11,893 bases of DNA from JAVBMJ01 sp031552535 (GTDB taxonomy: Bacteria > Bacteroidota > Bacteroidia > Bacteroidales > Rikenellaceae): NCBI GenBank assembly GCA_031552535.1, contig JAVBMJ010000082.1:1-11893 (forward strand), given 5' to 3'. The translations under genes were made by a program, and so were the position numbers. The notes below the pieces were generated by a model. The model worked only from the letters and a program-made list of their open reading frames with translations, did not search any database and was not told the origin of the DNA. Below are positions 1 to 6,874 of this stretch, in pieces (the first letter of the stretch is position 1; each line of letters starts with the position of its first letter).

Positions 1-110
1 GCATATCGCTGACTGACAAAACCCCGATCCGGGACTTATTCGACAAATCGAATCTCAACTATCTCAAAGAACCTGATGGCTCCGGTGAGCCAAATTTGTT
101 TAACTTTTAA
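1..110 (+). CDS. C-terminal fragment of a transposase, probably IS4-like (5' end outside window)
   Basis: An open frame enters from the left edge (codons in phase from position 3) and ends at TAA 108-110, giving 35 residues. It starts ISLTDKTPIRDLFDKSN and ends EPNLFNF. The pattern of a short hydrophobic/serine stretch, then D/E-KTP, a leucine-phenylalanine segment and a terminal LF motif resembles from memory the tail of Bacteroidales IS4-type transposases. No catalytic residues lie in the visible part, so the family is an inference. If right, the element's right end should lie just downstream, in the A/T-rich stretch around 112-135, but I cannot define its terminal repeat from one end. Whether the full gene is intact cannot be judged. 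Confidence 0.5.
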   Translation, partial: ISLTDKTPIRDLFDKSNLNYLKEPDGSGEPNLFNF

Positions 111-351
111 GCGTCCAATTTTTTAGTGGACAGTAGTGTTAATGATTGACAAATAAATAAAAGCTACACCTGAACTTTTTCGGGTCGCGTAAGTTGGTTT
201 ATTGCGGTTGGTTAGGAGCTGCCTTGCCAGCAGGTTTGCGTATTAGGCCCAAATGCTCACCTGAATTTCCTGACTTTACGCGAACAAAAATTAAGTTGCG
301 AACCCCATTTTTTTACCATATAAAAGAGTGTGACGTCAGTAAATTCAGCAG
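111..351. other. Gene-free gap between transposase tail and ychF, with possible gene fossil on minus strand
   Basis: No intact gene of convincing length is present. An inverted pair GTCCA (113-117) / TGGAC (127-131) flanks a T-rich stretch and may belong to the insertion-sequence end. On the minus strand an ATG at 317-319 is followed by a run of seven A. One reading frame below it is open from 312 to the stop at 199-201 (contains VRVKSGNSGEHLGLIRK), and a second is open to a stop at 123-125 (contains NRNKPTYATRKSSG). Both read like normal protein but lie in different frames. TGACGTCA at 331-338 is an 8-bp palindrome without a loop, too short to call a terminator for ychF. Confidence 0.4.
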
Positions 352-1452
352 TTACACATTGAAAAGGAAATGCATGATATCGCCGTCATGCACGACATAC
401 TCTTTGCCCTCGACCGATAATTTCCCCGCATCGCGGCACGCACGCGACGATCCGAGCGCCACATAATCGTCGTATTTTATTACCTCGGCCCGGATAAAGC
501 CACGCTCGAAGTCGGAGTGTATAATTCCCGCGGCAGCAGGGGCTTTAGTTCCGCGCACATAAGTCCAGGCCCTGGTTTCGGGCTCGCCAGTCGTAAAGTA
601 GGTCTCAAGATCGAGCAGACCGTATGAGGCTTTGATCAACCTGCTTACTCCCGACTCCTTAAGGCCTATCTCTTCAAGGAACATCTGGCGTTCTTCATAG
701 CTGTCCAATTCGGCGATCTCGGCTTCTATCGCCGCAGCAACTATCAATAACTCTGCTTTTTCTCCCTCGATAGCCTTACGAACGGCATCGACATGGGCAT
801 TCCCGGATACCGCACTGGCTTCGTCGACATTACAGACATACAGTACAGGCTTTTCTGTCAAAAGGCACAGGTCGGAGACCAGTTTGCGGTCTTCGTCATC
901 GACCGCGACCCCGCGCACTGACCGGCCGCTGTCCAGGGCCGTTTTATACTGCATCAGTATCTCCAGAACCTTTTTCGCAGTTTTATCCCCGCCGCTCTGC
1001 GCCTGTTTCTGAACTTTGGCAATGCGGCTCTCCACTGTTTCCAGGTCTTTCATTTGCAGTTCCATATCGATGATCTCTTTATCGCGGACCGGATCGACAG
1101 TCCCGTCCACATGAGTCACATTGCCGTCATCGAAACATCTCAATACGTGGATAATGGCATCGGTATTGCGAATGTTGGCAAGAAACTTATTCCCAAGCCC
1201 TTCGCCCTTCGAGGCACCTTTGACCAGGCCTGCGATATCGACTATCTCGATCGTGGTGGGAGTTATCTTCTTCGGAAGGTCTATCCTGGCCAAATTTATC
1301 AGCCGTTCGTCGGGGACTGTGATAATTCCTACATTGGGTTCTATCGTACAGAACGGGAAATTGGCCGCCTGTGCCTTAGCGTTAGACAATGAGTTAAAAA
1401 GAGTCGACTTACCCACATTAGGCAAACCGACAATGCCGCATTGAAGAGCCAT
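352..1452 (-). CDS. ychF: Redox-regulated ATPase YchF (Obg-like ATPase, OLA1 family)
   Basis: A 366-residue cytosolic TRAFAC-class P-loop NTPase, close to the usual length of about 363. G1 is GLPNVGKST (residues 9-17), G3 is DIAGLVKG (72-79) followed by the family signature SKGEGLGNKFL. G4 is NVDE (208-211) in place of the GTPase NKxD, which is the known basis for ATP rather than GTP preference in this family. A coiled-coil-like charged segment (about 128-175) interrupts the G domain as in other YchF proteins, and the C-terminal TGS domain (about 280-366) ends HDGDIMHFLFNV. Family members bind ribosomes and are linked to stress and redox response; the exact job is unsettled. The ATG at 1450-1452 gives the canonical MALQCGIVGLPN start. 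The next gene on this strand lies 189 bases upstream, so a separate promoter is likely, although I found none with a good TAnnTTTG box. Confidence 0.97.
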   Translation of the reverse strand: MALQCGIVGLPNVGKSTLFNSLSNAKAQAANFPFCTIEPNVGIITVPDERLINLARIDLPKKITPTTIEIVDIAGLVKGASKGEGLGNKFLANIRNTDAIIHVLRCFDDGNVTHVDGTVDPVRDKEIIDMELQMKDLETVESRIAKVQKQAQSGGDKTAKKVLEILMQYKTALDSGRSVRGVAVDDEDRKLVSDLCLLTEKPVLYVCNVDEASAVSGNAHVDAVRKAIEGEKAELLIVAAAIEAEIAELDSYEERQMFLEEIGLKESGVSRLIKASYGLLDLETYFTTGEPETRAWTYVRGTKAPAAAGIIHSDFERGFIRAEVIKYDDYVALGSSRACRDAGKLSVEGKEYVVHDGDIMHFLFNV

Positions 1453-1570
1453 CTATCTATTGTTTGGATTATAAAGAACGCCCCGATATTATCAAAAAAG
1501 ACGGACAAACATTGTTGTTGAACTGGGAGCGTGACTGTAACTCTATATATAAATCTCTAAAGGTTAAATT

Positions 1571-1635
1571 CCCCGCGGTTTGCTGCGAGAAAGAAAAACT
1601 ATTCCTTTGTGATACCCCGTAGCCTGCCGCGGGGT
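1571..1635 (-). repeat. GC-rich inverted repeats with two mutually exclusive stems between NYN gene and ychF
   Basis: CCCCGCGG (1571-1578) and CCGCGGGG (1627-1634) are perfect 8-bp inverted repeats, 48 bases apart. The right arm can instead pair with ACCCCG at 1614-1619 (ACCCCG / CGGGGT, 10-base loop), so the two stems exclude each other. On the minus strand this lies 7 bases after the stop of the NYN/cold-shock gene and about 120 bases before the ychF start. It could be the terminator of the first gene or leader structure of the second. No U-tract directly follows either stem, so it is not a textbook intrinsic terminator. Confidence 0.4.
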
Positions 1636-1641
1636 TATTCA

Positions 1642-2562
1642 TTAAAGTTTTTCAACATTTTTAGCCACATCCTGATTCATCTGATTCTTCCCAATCGTGA
1701 ACTTCACCGAATCGCCTATTGCCAGCTCACTGAAGTCGCCCACAACGTCGAGGTAGTGAAAAAACAGATTATTATTAGGATATCGTATAAATCCGAAGCC
1801 ACTCTTAAGGCTCATTATCTCACTTGTTTCGAACGAATCTGGATCTGTGTTGTCGTCCATGTCGCCGACTATTTCAGGCTTCATTATCTCAGCGTCTGTC
1901 CTGGCAGGTTCGCATCCGGTAAACAGATTCATTATCAATTGGTCACGACGCAATAATCCATTCTCTATCACATCGTGCATCATTACCGGATATGAGGCAA
2001 GCTGCAATAACTCATGAGAGGTTTTTGTAACCACTTTCGTGCCTTCGTCGTTAAGGTAGTCGAACTCCCATCCCAGGAGCATAACTTTGATTCCTAACGA
2101 CAGTAGTTTGCGCAATAACGGTACGTAGTCGGTATCGGAGATGATCAACACCGCCATGTCTATTTTGCCGAGTAATGCCGATTCGAGCACTTCGAGCGAC
2201 AGCCACACGTCTATCCCCCGTTCCTCCTTACGTCCCGATATGTTACGTATGGGAAGATAGTGCGTCTGCACTCCTTCGGACATAAGAATATCTTCAAATA
2301 CCCGGTCGTTATACAATTGGTTGCCGCGTTGCGAAGCCTCTACCGCATTGAGACGCCCGCGGAAATAGTGCGATTCGGCAATGTAACAATCTTTTTTGTC
2401 GATTCCTTCGCAATCGGCGGCATGATGTTTCACGAAATCGTGAAGCCGGCTTATACTCAGCCTGTTTCTTTTATGGTGGATATAGTTATAGTAATTCGAC
2501 GCATGAAGCAGGAAGTTGCCGTCATAAAAAACCCCTATGCGCAGTTGTGCCGATAATCCCAT
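1642..2562 (-). CDS. NYN-domain (PIN-like) predicted ribonuclease with C-terminal cold-shock domain
   Basis: A 306-residue soluble protein. Residues about 8-190 form a NYN/LabA-type PIN-fold domain. The acidic residues expected for metal binding are visible: D14 in VFYDGNF, D118 in RGIDVWLSLE, and D143/D145 in ISDTDYVPLL. A variable acidic linker (about 220-247) leads to a cold-shock-like OB domain (about 248-306) with an RNP1-like SGFGFIR and an RNP2-like NLFFHY. The layout suggests an RNA nuclease that brings its own single-strand RNA-binding module; the substrate is unknown. I chose the ATG at 2560-2562. The longer frame from a TTG at 2592 would begin inside the -7 promoter box (2590-2597), so it cannot lie within that transcript. 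The leader is A/U-rich without a Shine-Dalgarno site. The gene is divergent from the 2732 gene and has its own promoter. Confidence 0.88.
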   Translation of the reverse strand: MGLSAQLRIGVFYDGNFLLHASNYYNYIHHKRNRLSISRLHDFVKHHAADCEGIDKKDCYIAESHYFRGRLNAVEASQRGNQLYNDRVFEDILMSEGVQTHYLPIRNISGRKEERGIDVWLSLEVLESALLGKIDMAVLIISDTDYVPLLRKLLSLGIKVMLLGWEFDYLNDEGTKVVTKTSHELLQLASYPVMMHDVIENGLLRRDQLIMNLFTGCEPARTDAEIMKPEIVGDMDDNTDPDSFETSEIMSLKSGFGFIRYPNNNLFFHYLDVVGDFSELAIGDSVKFTIGKNQMNQDVAKNVEKL

Positions 2563-2589
2563 TTCTATAATATTATTATTTTTAGAACG

Positions 2590-2621
2590 CAAATTTACTA
2601 TTAAATTATTAAACTTGCAAA
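2590..2621 (-). promoter_or_regulatory. Bacteroidetes-type promoter of the NYN/cold-shock gene
   Basis: Read on the minus strand, TTTG (2621-2618) is followed after 20 bases by TAAATTTG (2597-2590), an exact match to the Bacteroidetes -33 TTTG / -7 TAnnTTTG pattern recognised by the unusual primary sigma factor of this phylum. Transcription would start near 2580-2585, leaving a leader of about 20 bases before the ATG at 2562. This position decides the start codon of the gene. Confidence 0.75.
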
Positions 2622-2670
2622 AAGCCGTAAGTCCCCCACGGTAAGGAGTGTTTTTTAATTTACGGGGTGT

Positions 2671-2702
2671 TTTGATTGTTAACGGGAAAAAGTGTAACTT
2701 TG
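2671..2702 (+). promoter_or_regulatory. Bacteroidetes-type promoter of the 2732-6835 operon
   Basis: TTTG (2671-2674) is followed after 20 bases by TAACTTTG (2695-2702), an exact fit to -33 TTTG / -7 TAnnTTTG. The predicted start of transcription is near 2707-2712, about 20 bases before the ATG at 2732. Spacing and leader length mirror the divergent promoter at 2590-2621. Between the two -33 boxes lies an imperfect dyad, CCGT-N9-ACGG, that could be a small operator, but this is speculative. Confidence 0.78.
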
Positions 2703-2731
2703 GCGGGGAATAAAATCAGCATTCTACGTAT

Positions 2732-4090
2732 ATGAAAAAAATAATAGCCGGTCTCGAGCACATTACAGGTATATTGCAACAATGGGACAATGTTCATGAG
2801 ATTTCTGAAATCGAACGCAGACTCGTACTAAATAAACTGTCTCACATCTACGATTGGGTGATGTCGGCAGACGAACATTCGCTCACGCAGGAAGACCGGT
2901 CTGTCGCCGTACCGGAATCTCCGGCGGCTGTCTCATATAACGATGAGCCAGATTTGCAACCGGAGGTGACATCCCCGGCACCTGTTTCTGAGCCGCTTGT
3001 GCCGGCTCAGGCCCAGGAAGAGGACCCGAAACCCGCAAAAAAAGGACTCGACCGCAAAACGATATTATCACTATATTACGACGAGATTGCGGTAGAACCC
3101 AAGGCTGTGCAGTCGCCGACCCAGTGGGACAATCCCGTGGATTTAGAGCAAATCGGCGGGATGGACGGCTCTACGGCGGATGTGCAGGAAGTTGCAGAGG
3201 AATTAGTGCCCGAGGAAAGGGCGGAGATCGCTACCGTGGAGGTTGTGGCTAATGCTGAGGAGGAGGAAATCCAGACACTTCCCGAGGTAGCCGAGACTCC
3301 GCCGCTGGATAATGAAATAATATTTGTCGAAGGAGTTAACCCCGACACGTCGAAAGCGATTTTTACAGAAAACGGCAACGACGGGGGGGAATGTGCCATA
3401 GACAATGAAGAGCCGTTGCCGCAAGATACCGGTAATTCCCACGAGTCGGGCGGTGAAGATACGTCGCAAAGGCAACCGGTGGAGGTGACCGATGCAGACG
3501 CGATATCTGCCCTCGGTTCGGTCGCTGAAGCTGTTGCAACCGGCGAAGAGGGCACAGGCGAGGCGGAGGTTGCGATCAGTGATACCCGTGGCGACCATAA
3601 AACGGAAGAAACACCATCCCTTTCCGAATCGAACGGCGGTCAGGTTCAGGTTGCTCCGACATCAAATACGGATGAAACAGAATGGCCGGAAAATATAAGG
3701 CCGGGTGTGGAGACGCCCCAAAAACAAGAGTATGGCGAGAGTGTGCCGGTTGAAAAAAACGGTGAAATATTGGGCGAGACCATAAATAGTGTATACACGG
3801 TCGCCGACGCCCTCGGTAAGCAGCAGGCCGCAATAGAAGATGTGGCTTCGCAGTTGGCGTCGGGCCACACCGGGTCGCTGCGTGAATCGATAGGGATAAA
3901 TGATAAATTTATGCTTGTTCGCGACCTCTTTGACGGCGATTCCGATATTTTCGAGATTGCTATATCGTGTCTCGACCAATTTGCCGATCTTAATGAGGCA
4001 CTGATATACCTCAACGACAATTTCGCCCGTAACCCCAATAGTGAAGGCATGTCGTTTATTGTCGAACTGCTGACCCGGAAATTATCCTGA
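2732..4090 (+). CDS. Conserved Bacteroidales protein of unknown function with acidic disordered linker
   Basis: A 452-residue protein without signal peptide or membrane segment. Three parts can be seen. Residues 1-50 look helical (MKKIIAGLEHITGILQQWD...). Residues about 51-350 are a low-complexity linker rich in E, P, A, V, S and T, poor in hydrophobic clusters and very acidic, with one basic island KPAKKGLDRKT (about 100-110). Residues 354-452 are a compact, probably all-helical domain containing SLRESIGINDKFMLVRDLF and LNEALIYLNDNF. I recognise the last domain as recurrent in hypothetical proteins of this order, but I know no function. The tail may be a binding module tethered by the linker. 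The gene is first in the likely operon and lies 98 bases before rsmI. The start is supported by the promoter about 30 bases upstream. Confidence 0.8.
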   Translation: MKKIIAGLEHITGILQQWDNVHEISEIERRLVLNKLSHIYDWVMSADEHSLTQEDRSVAVPESPAAVSYNDEPDLQPEVTSPAPVSEPLVPAQAQEEDPKPAKKGLDRKTILSLYYDEIAVEPKAVQSPTQWDNPVDLEQIGGMDGSTADVQEVAEELVPEERAEIATVEVVANAEEEEIQTLPEVAETPPLDNEIIFVEGVNPDTSKAIFTENGNDGGECAIDNEEPLPQDTGNSHESGGEDTSQRQPVEVTDADAISALGSVAEAVATGEEGTGEAEVAISDTRGDHKTEETPSLSESNGGQVQVAPTSNTDETEWPENIRPGVETPQKQEYGESVPVEKNGEILGETINSVYTVADALGKQQAAIEDVASQLASGHTGSLRESIGINDKFMLVRDLFDGDSDIFEIAISCLDQFADLNEALIYLNDNFARNPNSEGMSFIVELLTRKLS

Positions 4091-4188
4091 CACGGCGCCG
4101 GCGTGGTATGGAATGCCGGATCGCAAGGTGAATGAGAAACGGGGGCTGTTTGAAATGCCTCCCGCCACTGCCAGAACAAGTTCGCGTT

Positions 4189-4902
4189 ATGCCTAAACTT
4201 TTTATAGTGCCGACCCCGGTGGGAAACCTTGAGGATATAACCCTCAGGGCTATACGTGTATTACGGGAAGCAGACATGATACTTGCCGAGGATACCAGGA
4301 CGACGCTTTTTCTTTTGAAGCACCTGGGTGTAGAGCGTCCCGTAGCTTCGCATCACAAGTTTAATGAACATGCAAAAGTGAAAATGGTGGCCGAGAAGAT
4401 CGCGGCCGGCAACACTGTTGCGTTGGTGTCGGACGCGGGTACACCGGGCATATCCGACCCCGGGTTCCTGTTGGTACGCACGTGTATCGAAGCCGGTATC
4501 GAAGTAGAGACGCTACCTGGAGCCACGGCCTGTATCCCGGCCCTTGTGCAGAGTGGATTTCCGTGTGACAGATTCTGTTTCGAGGGTTTTCTCCCACAAA
4601 AAAAAGGAAGGCAAAGCCGGTTGGCAAAACTTGCGGATGAGGAGCGTACGATTATATTTTACGAGTCACCCTATCGTGTCGGAAAGCTTCTGGCGGAACT
4701 TTCGATGGCATTTGGACCCGGGCGCAGGGTGAGCGTGTCGAGGGAGCTGACCAAGAAGTTCGAACAAACAATCAGGGGTACATTGGAAGAGTTGTCGGCA
4801 TATTTTTCGGAAAATGAACCGCGTGGCGAATTCGTGGTAGTGGTTGAAGGCTGTCCAAGGCGCAAAAAAGGTAAGAGCGGCGGGCAGGAAGATGTGGAGT
4901 AA
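4189..4902 (+). CDS. rsmI: 16S rRNA (cytidine(1402)-2'-O)-methyltransferase RsmI
   Basis: A 237-residue tetrapyrrole-methylase-fold enzyme that uses S-adenosylmethionine to methylate the ribose of C1402 in the 16S rRNA decoding site. Diagnostic motifs: IVPTPVGNLEDITLRAI (6-22), ILAEDTRTT (31-39), the SAM-binding LVSDAGTPGISDPG (79-92), LPGATACIPALVQSGFP (109-125), and IIFYESPYRV (155-164). The protein is shorter than E. coli RsmI (286 residues) and lacks its C-terminal domain, which is common for Bacteroidota from memory; it ends in a basic tail (PRRKKGKSGG). An in-frame ATG at 4132 would add 19 non-conserved residues, so I take the ATG at 4189, directly before PKLFIVPTP. The gene lies 98 bases after the preceding gene and 30 before the acyltransferase, same strand, so it is probably co-transcribed. 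Confidence 0.95.
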   Translation: MPKLFIVPTPVGNLEDITLRAIRVLREADMILAEDTRTTLFLLKHLGVERPVASHHKFNEHAKVKMVAEKIAAGNTVALVSDAGTPGISDPGFLLVRTCIEAGIEVETLPGATACIPALVQSGFPCDRFCFEGFLPQKKGRQSRLAKLADEERTIIFYESPYRVGKLLAELSMAFGPGRRVSVSRELTKKFEQTIRGTLEELSAYFSENEPRGEFVVVVEGCPRRKKGKSGGQEDVE

Positions 4903-4932
4903 CTTAAGCGCATGCGATCAACGGATTGAGAA

Positions 4933-5820
4933 ATGAAAACAGGAGATAAGGCGGAATATCTGTTTCTCAAAATATTGTGCAAGGGAGTAGGGTATTTGCC
5001 CGACTGGATTTTGTATAGCGTAGTGCGGTGGATTATATATGTGGTGCTCTACCGTATGGCAGGTTACAGGAAAAAGGTGGTAAGGGAAAATCTGCGGAAC
5101 TCTTTCCCCGGTAAAACGCCCGGCGAATTGCGCACGACAGAACGACGCTTCTACCTGCAGTTGGCCGAGGTATTTATCGATACCGTACTTCTGGCTTCGA
5201 TAAGTGAAAGCAAACTGCGCCGCAGGGTTGTTTTCGACAATATAGAGCTGCATGAAGCGTCTGTCGCAGGGAAAGACTGGATTGCCGCCATGTCGCATTA
5301 CGGCTCGTGGGAGTTTCTGAGTGGGTACCAATTATATACCACCTCTCAGGTCGTTGGGGTCTACCGGCCGCTGAAAGACAAGGCATTCGACCTTTTCTAT
5401 AAACATATGCGCGAACGGTTCGGGTCGAAGACCGTTGCAATGGATCATTTGCTACGTTATATAGTAAGATACCGTAAAGAACATGGAGTAGGGCCCCTGT
5501 CCCTGGGGATGATTGCCGATCAAACACCGCCGCACTTCGATATTCACCATTGGTTCGATTTTCTCAGGCAGCCGACACCGTTCTTTTTAGGGATAGAAAA
5601 ATTTGCGCTGCGTTTCGGGATGCCGGTATATTTCACCCATGTGGACAAACTCAAACCGGGTCATTACCGTCTACGTTTCGATATGATATACGACGGGACA
5701 GAGAATGTACGCGAATATGAGATCACCGAAAGGTATGCCGCCAAGCTTGAAGGGATGATCCGCGATGTGCCCGAGTTGTGGATGTGGTCGCACAAACGAT
5801 GGAAGCACAAACCATATTGA
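4933..5820 (+). CDS. LpxL/HtrB-type lipid A (or lysophospholipid) acyltransferase
   Basis: A 295-residue inner-membrane-associated acyltransferase of the bacterial LpxL/LpxM family, which adds secondary acyl chains to lipid A precursors using acyl-ACP. A hydrophobic N-terminal anchor spans about residues 22-44. The catalytic HX4(D/E) motif is H122-YGSW-E127 in MSHYGSWEF. Family features follow: GVYRPLKDKAFDLF (about 142-155), MIADQTPP and a typical end, WMWSHKRWKHKP. Length and motif order match the family, and I see nothing missing. The glycosyltransferase begins 4 bases after the stop, so the two are surely co-transcribed and may act on one envelope glycolipid. Which acyl position is modified, and whether the acceptor is lipid A, cannot be read from the sequence. 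Confidence 0.9.
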   Translation: MKTGDKAEYLFLKILCKGVGYLPDWILYSVVRWIIYVVLYRMAGYRKKVVRENLRNSFPGKTPGELRTTERRFYLQLAEVFIDTVLLASISESKLRRRVVFDNIELHEASVAGKDWIAAMSHYGSWEFLSGYQLYTTSQVVGVYRPLKDKAFDLFYKHMRERFGSKTVAMDHLLRYIVRYRKEHGVGPLSLGMIADQTPPHFDIHHWFDFLRQPTPFFLGIEKFALRFGMPVYFTHVDKLKPGHYRLRFDMIYDGTENVREYEITERYAAKLEGMIRDVPELWMWSHKRWKHKPY

Positions 5821-5824
5821 CGAT

Positions 5825-6835
5825 ATGGCGACAACTAAAGTGGTAATTCTCAATTGGAACGGCAGGAAGCACCTGTCACGGTTCCTGCCTTTGGTCGTGG
5901 CCAACACCCCGGAGGAAGTGGGAATCGTAGTGGCCGACAACCGTTCGGACGACGGGTCTTGCGACCTGGTCGAAACCTTGTTCCCGGAGGTCGAAATAGT
6001 TCGCCTGGACCGTAACTACGGTTATGCCGGAGGATATAATGTCGCACTTAAACGTATAGACGCGGATTATTACATTTTGCTCAATTCGGATGTCGAACCC
6101 GCTCCCGGATGGTGTGCCCCGTTGTTGAAACAGCTCGACGACAACTCCCGGGTGGCTGCCGTAATGCCCAAAATATTGTCGTGTAACGACCCTGCCCGAT
6201 TCGAGTACGCGGGAGCGTCGGGCGGGTTTATCGACATATTGGGATATCCTTTTTGCCGGGGAAGGATATTATCCACCGTAGAGTGCGACCAGGGGCAATA
6301 TGACGATCCGCGCGAGGTGTTCTGGGCTTCGGGAGCGTGTTTTGCCGTGCGCAGCAAGGTGTTCCATGGCCTTGGGGGATTTGACAGCCGCTTTTTCGCC
6401 CATATGGAAGAGATCGACTTTTGTTGGCGCGCACAACTCGAAGGGTACGGAATCATGGTTGAACCCGGAAGCCGGGTTTTTCACCTCGGAGGCGGCACGC
6501 TGGAAGCCGGTTCCGCACACAAACTGTATCTTAATTACCGCAACAATCTGGCCATGCTATATAAGAACCTGCCTAAGAGCAAGTCCCGCTTAATTATCCC
6601 GGTGCGTATGGTGCTCGACGGTTTAGCCGCAGTGGTGTATTTAGCTGGCGGGCGTTATGATTTATTTAAAGCGGTTTGGCGTGCTCATGCCGATTTCAGA
6701 GGTATGAAAACCGCATTGCGCGCAGATCGCCAAACTGCACAGACTGGGCATCCCGGACAACCTGCAGGAGTTTATTGCGGTTCGATCATACTGCGTTATA
6801 TTTTCGGACGCCGGCATTTCGGCTCGATGATGTGA
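5825..6835 (+). CDS. Family 2 glycosyltransferase (rhamnosyltransferase-like)
   Basis: A 336-residue GT-A-fold transferase using a nucleotide sugar. Motifs: VVILNWNG (6-13), VVADNRSDDG (35-44), LDRNYGYAGGYNVAL (61-75), the DXD-equivalent LNSDVEP (86-92), FWASGACFAVRS (167-178) and the catalytic-base region HMEEIDFCWR (193-202). A short hydrophobic C-terminal part (about 255-285) may contact the membrane. The sugar and acceptor are unknown; O-antigen or another envelope glycan is likely given the acyltransferase 4 bases upstream. I use the ATG at 5825. A longer frame from 5765 would overlap the acyltransferase and add unrelated residues. Residues about 300-316 look out of frame: the +1 frame reads a more natural KLHRLGIPDNLQEF there, so two compensating indels are possible. 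The end (GVYCGSIILRYIFGRRHF) is again family-like. Confidence 0.9.
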   Translation: MATTKVVILNWNGRKHLSRFLPLVVANTPEEVGIVVADNRSDDGSCDLVETLFPEVEIVRLDRNYGYAGGYNVALKRIDADYYILLNSDVEPAPGWCAPLLKQLDDNSRVAAVMPKILSCNDPARFEYAGASGGFIDILGYPFCRGRILSTVECDQGQYDDPREVFWASGACFAVRSKVFHGLGGFDSRFFAHMEEIDFCWRAQLEGYGIMVEPGSRVFHLGGGTLEAGSAHKLYLNYRNNLAMLYKNLPKSKSRLIIPVRMVLDGLAAVVYLAGGRYDLFKAVWRAHADFRGMKTALRADRQTAQTGHPGQPAGVYCGSIILRYIFGRRHFGSMM

Positions 6836-6852
6836 CTTTGCAGGCGCTTACA

Positions 6853-6874
6853 GGTTAAAACGGTCAGTTTTACC
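6853..6874. terminator. Weak hairpin between convergent genes
   Basis: GGTTAAAAC (6853-6861) can pair with GTTTTACC (6867-6874) with one bulged T and a 5-base loop. It lies between the stop of the glycosyltransferase and the stop of the convergent HsdR-N-like gene, and overlaps that stop codon. The A and T runs inside the stem would give a T-rich 3' arm on either strand. Its place suggests a bidirectional terminator, but the stem is weak and no U-tract follows. Confidence 0.3.

Noticed and set aside
121..136. Shared heptamer GTGGACA near both transposase remnants (about 127-133 and 11651-11657) as matching IS ends
   Set aside because: The similarity is only seven bases plus T-rich sequence, and the two transposase tails are unrelated, so they should not share ends.
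331..338. TGACGTCA palindrome downstream of ychF as terminator or operator
   Set aside because: It has no loop, no U-tract and only 8 bases; it can occur by chance.
194..466. Plus-strand frame of 90 residues overlapping the 3' end of ychF
   Set aside because: Its second half is antisense to the conserved TGS domain of YchF, and the first half has no recognisable content.
3076..3555. Minus-strand frame of 159 residues, rich in serine, opposite the acidic-linker protein
   Set aside because: It is the mirror of a low-complexity E/P/A-rich coding stretch and has no independent promoter or motif.
4132..4188. Upstream start for rsmI adding 19 residues
   Set aside because: The extra residues are Cys/Pro-rich and not part of the family, which begins at the PKLFIVPTP segment.
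5765..5824. Upstream start for the glycosyltransferase
   Set aside because: It overlaps the conserved C-terminus of the acyltransferase, and the GT2 fold starts at VVILNWNG just after the ATG at 5825.
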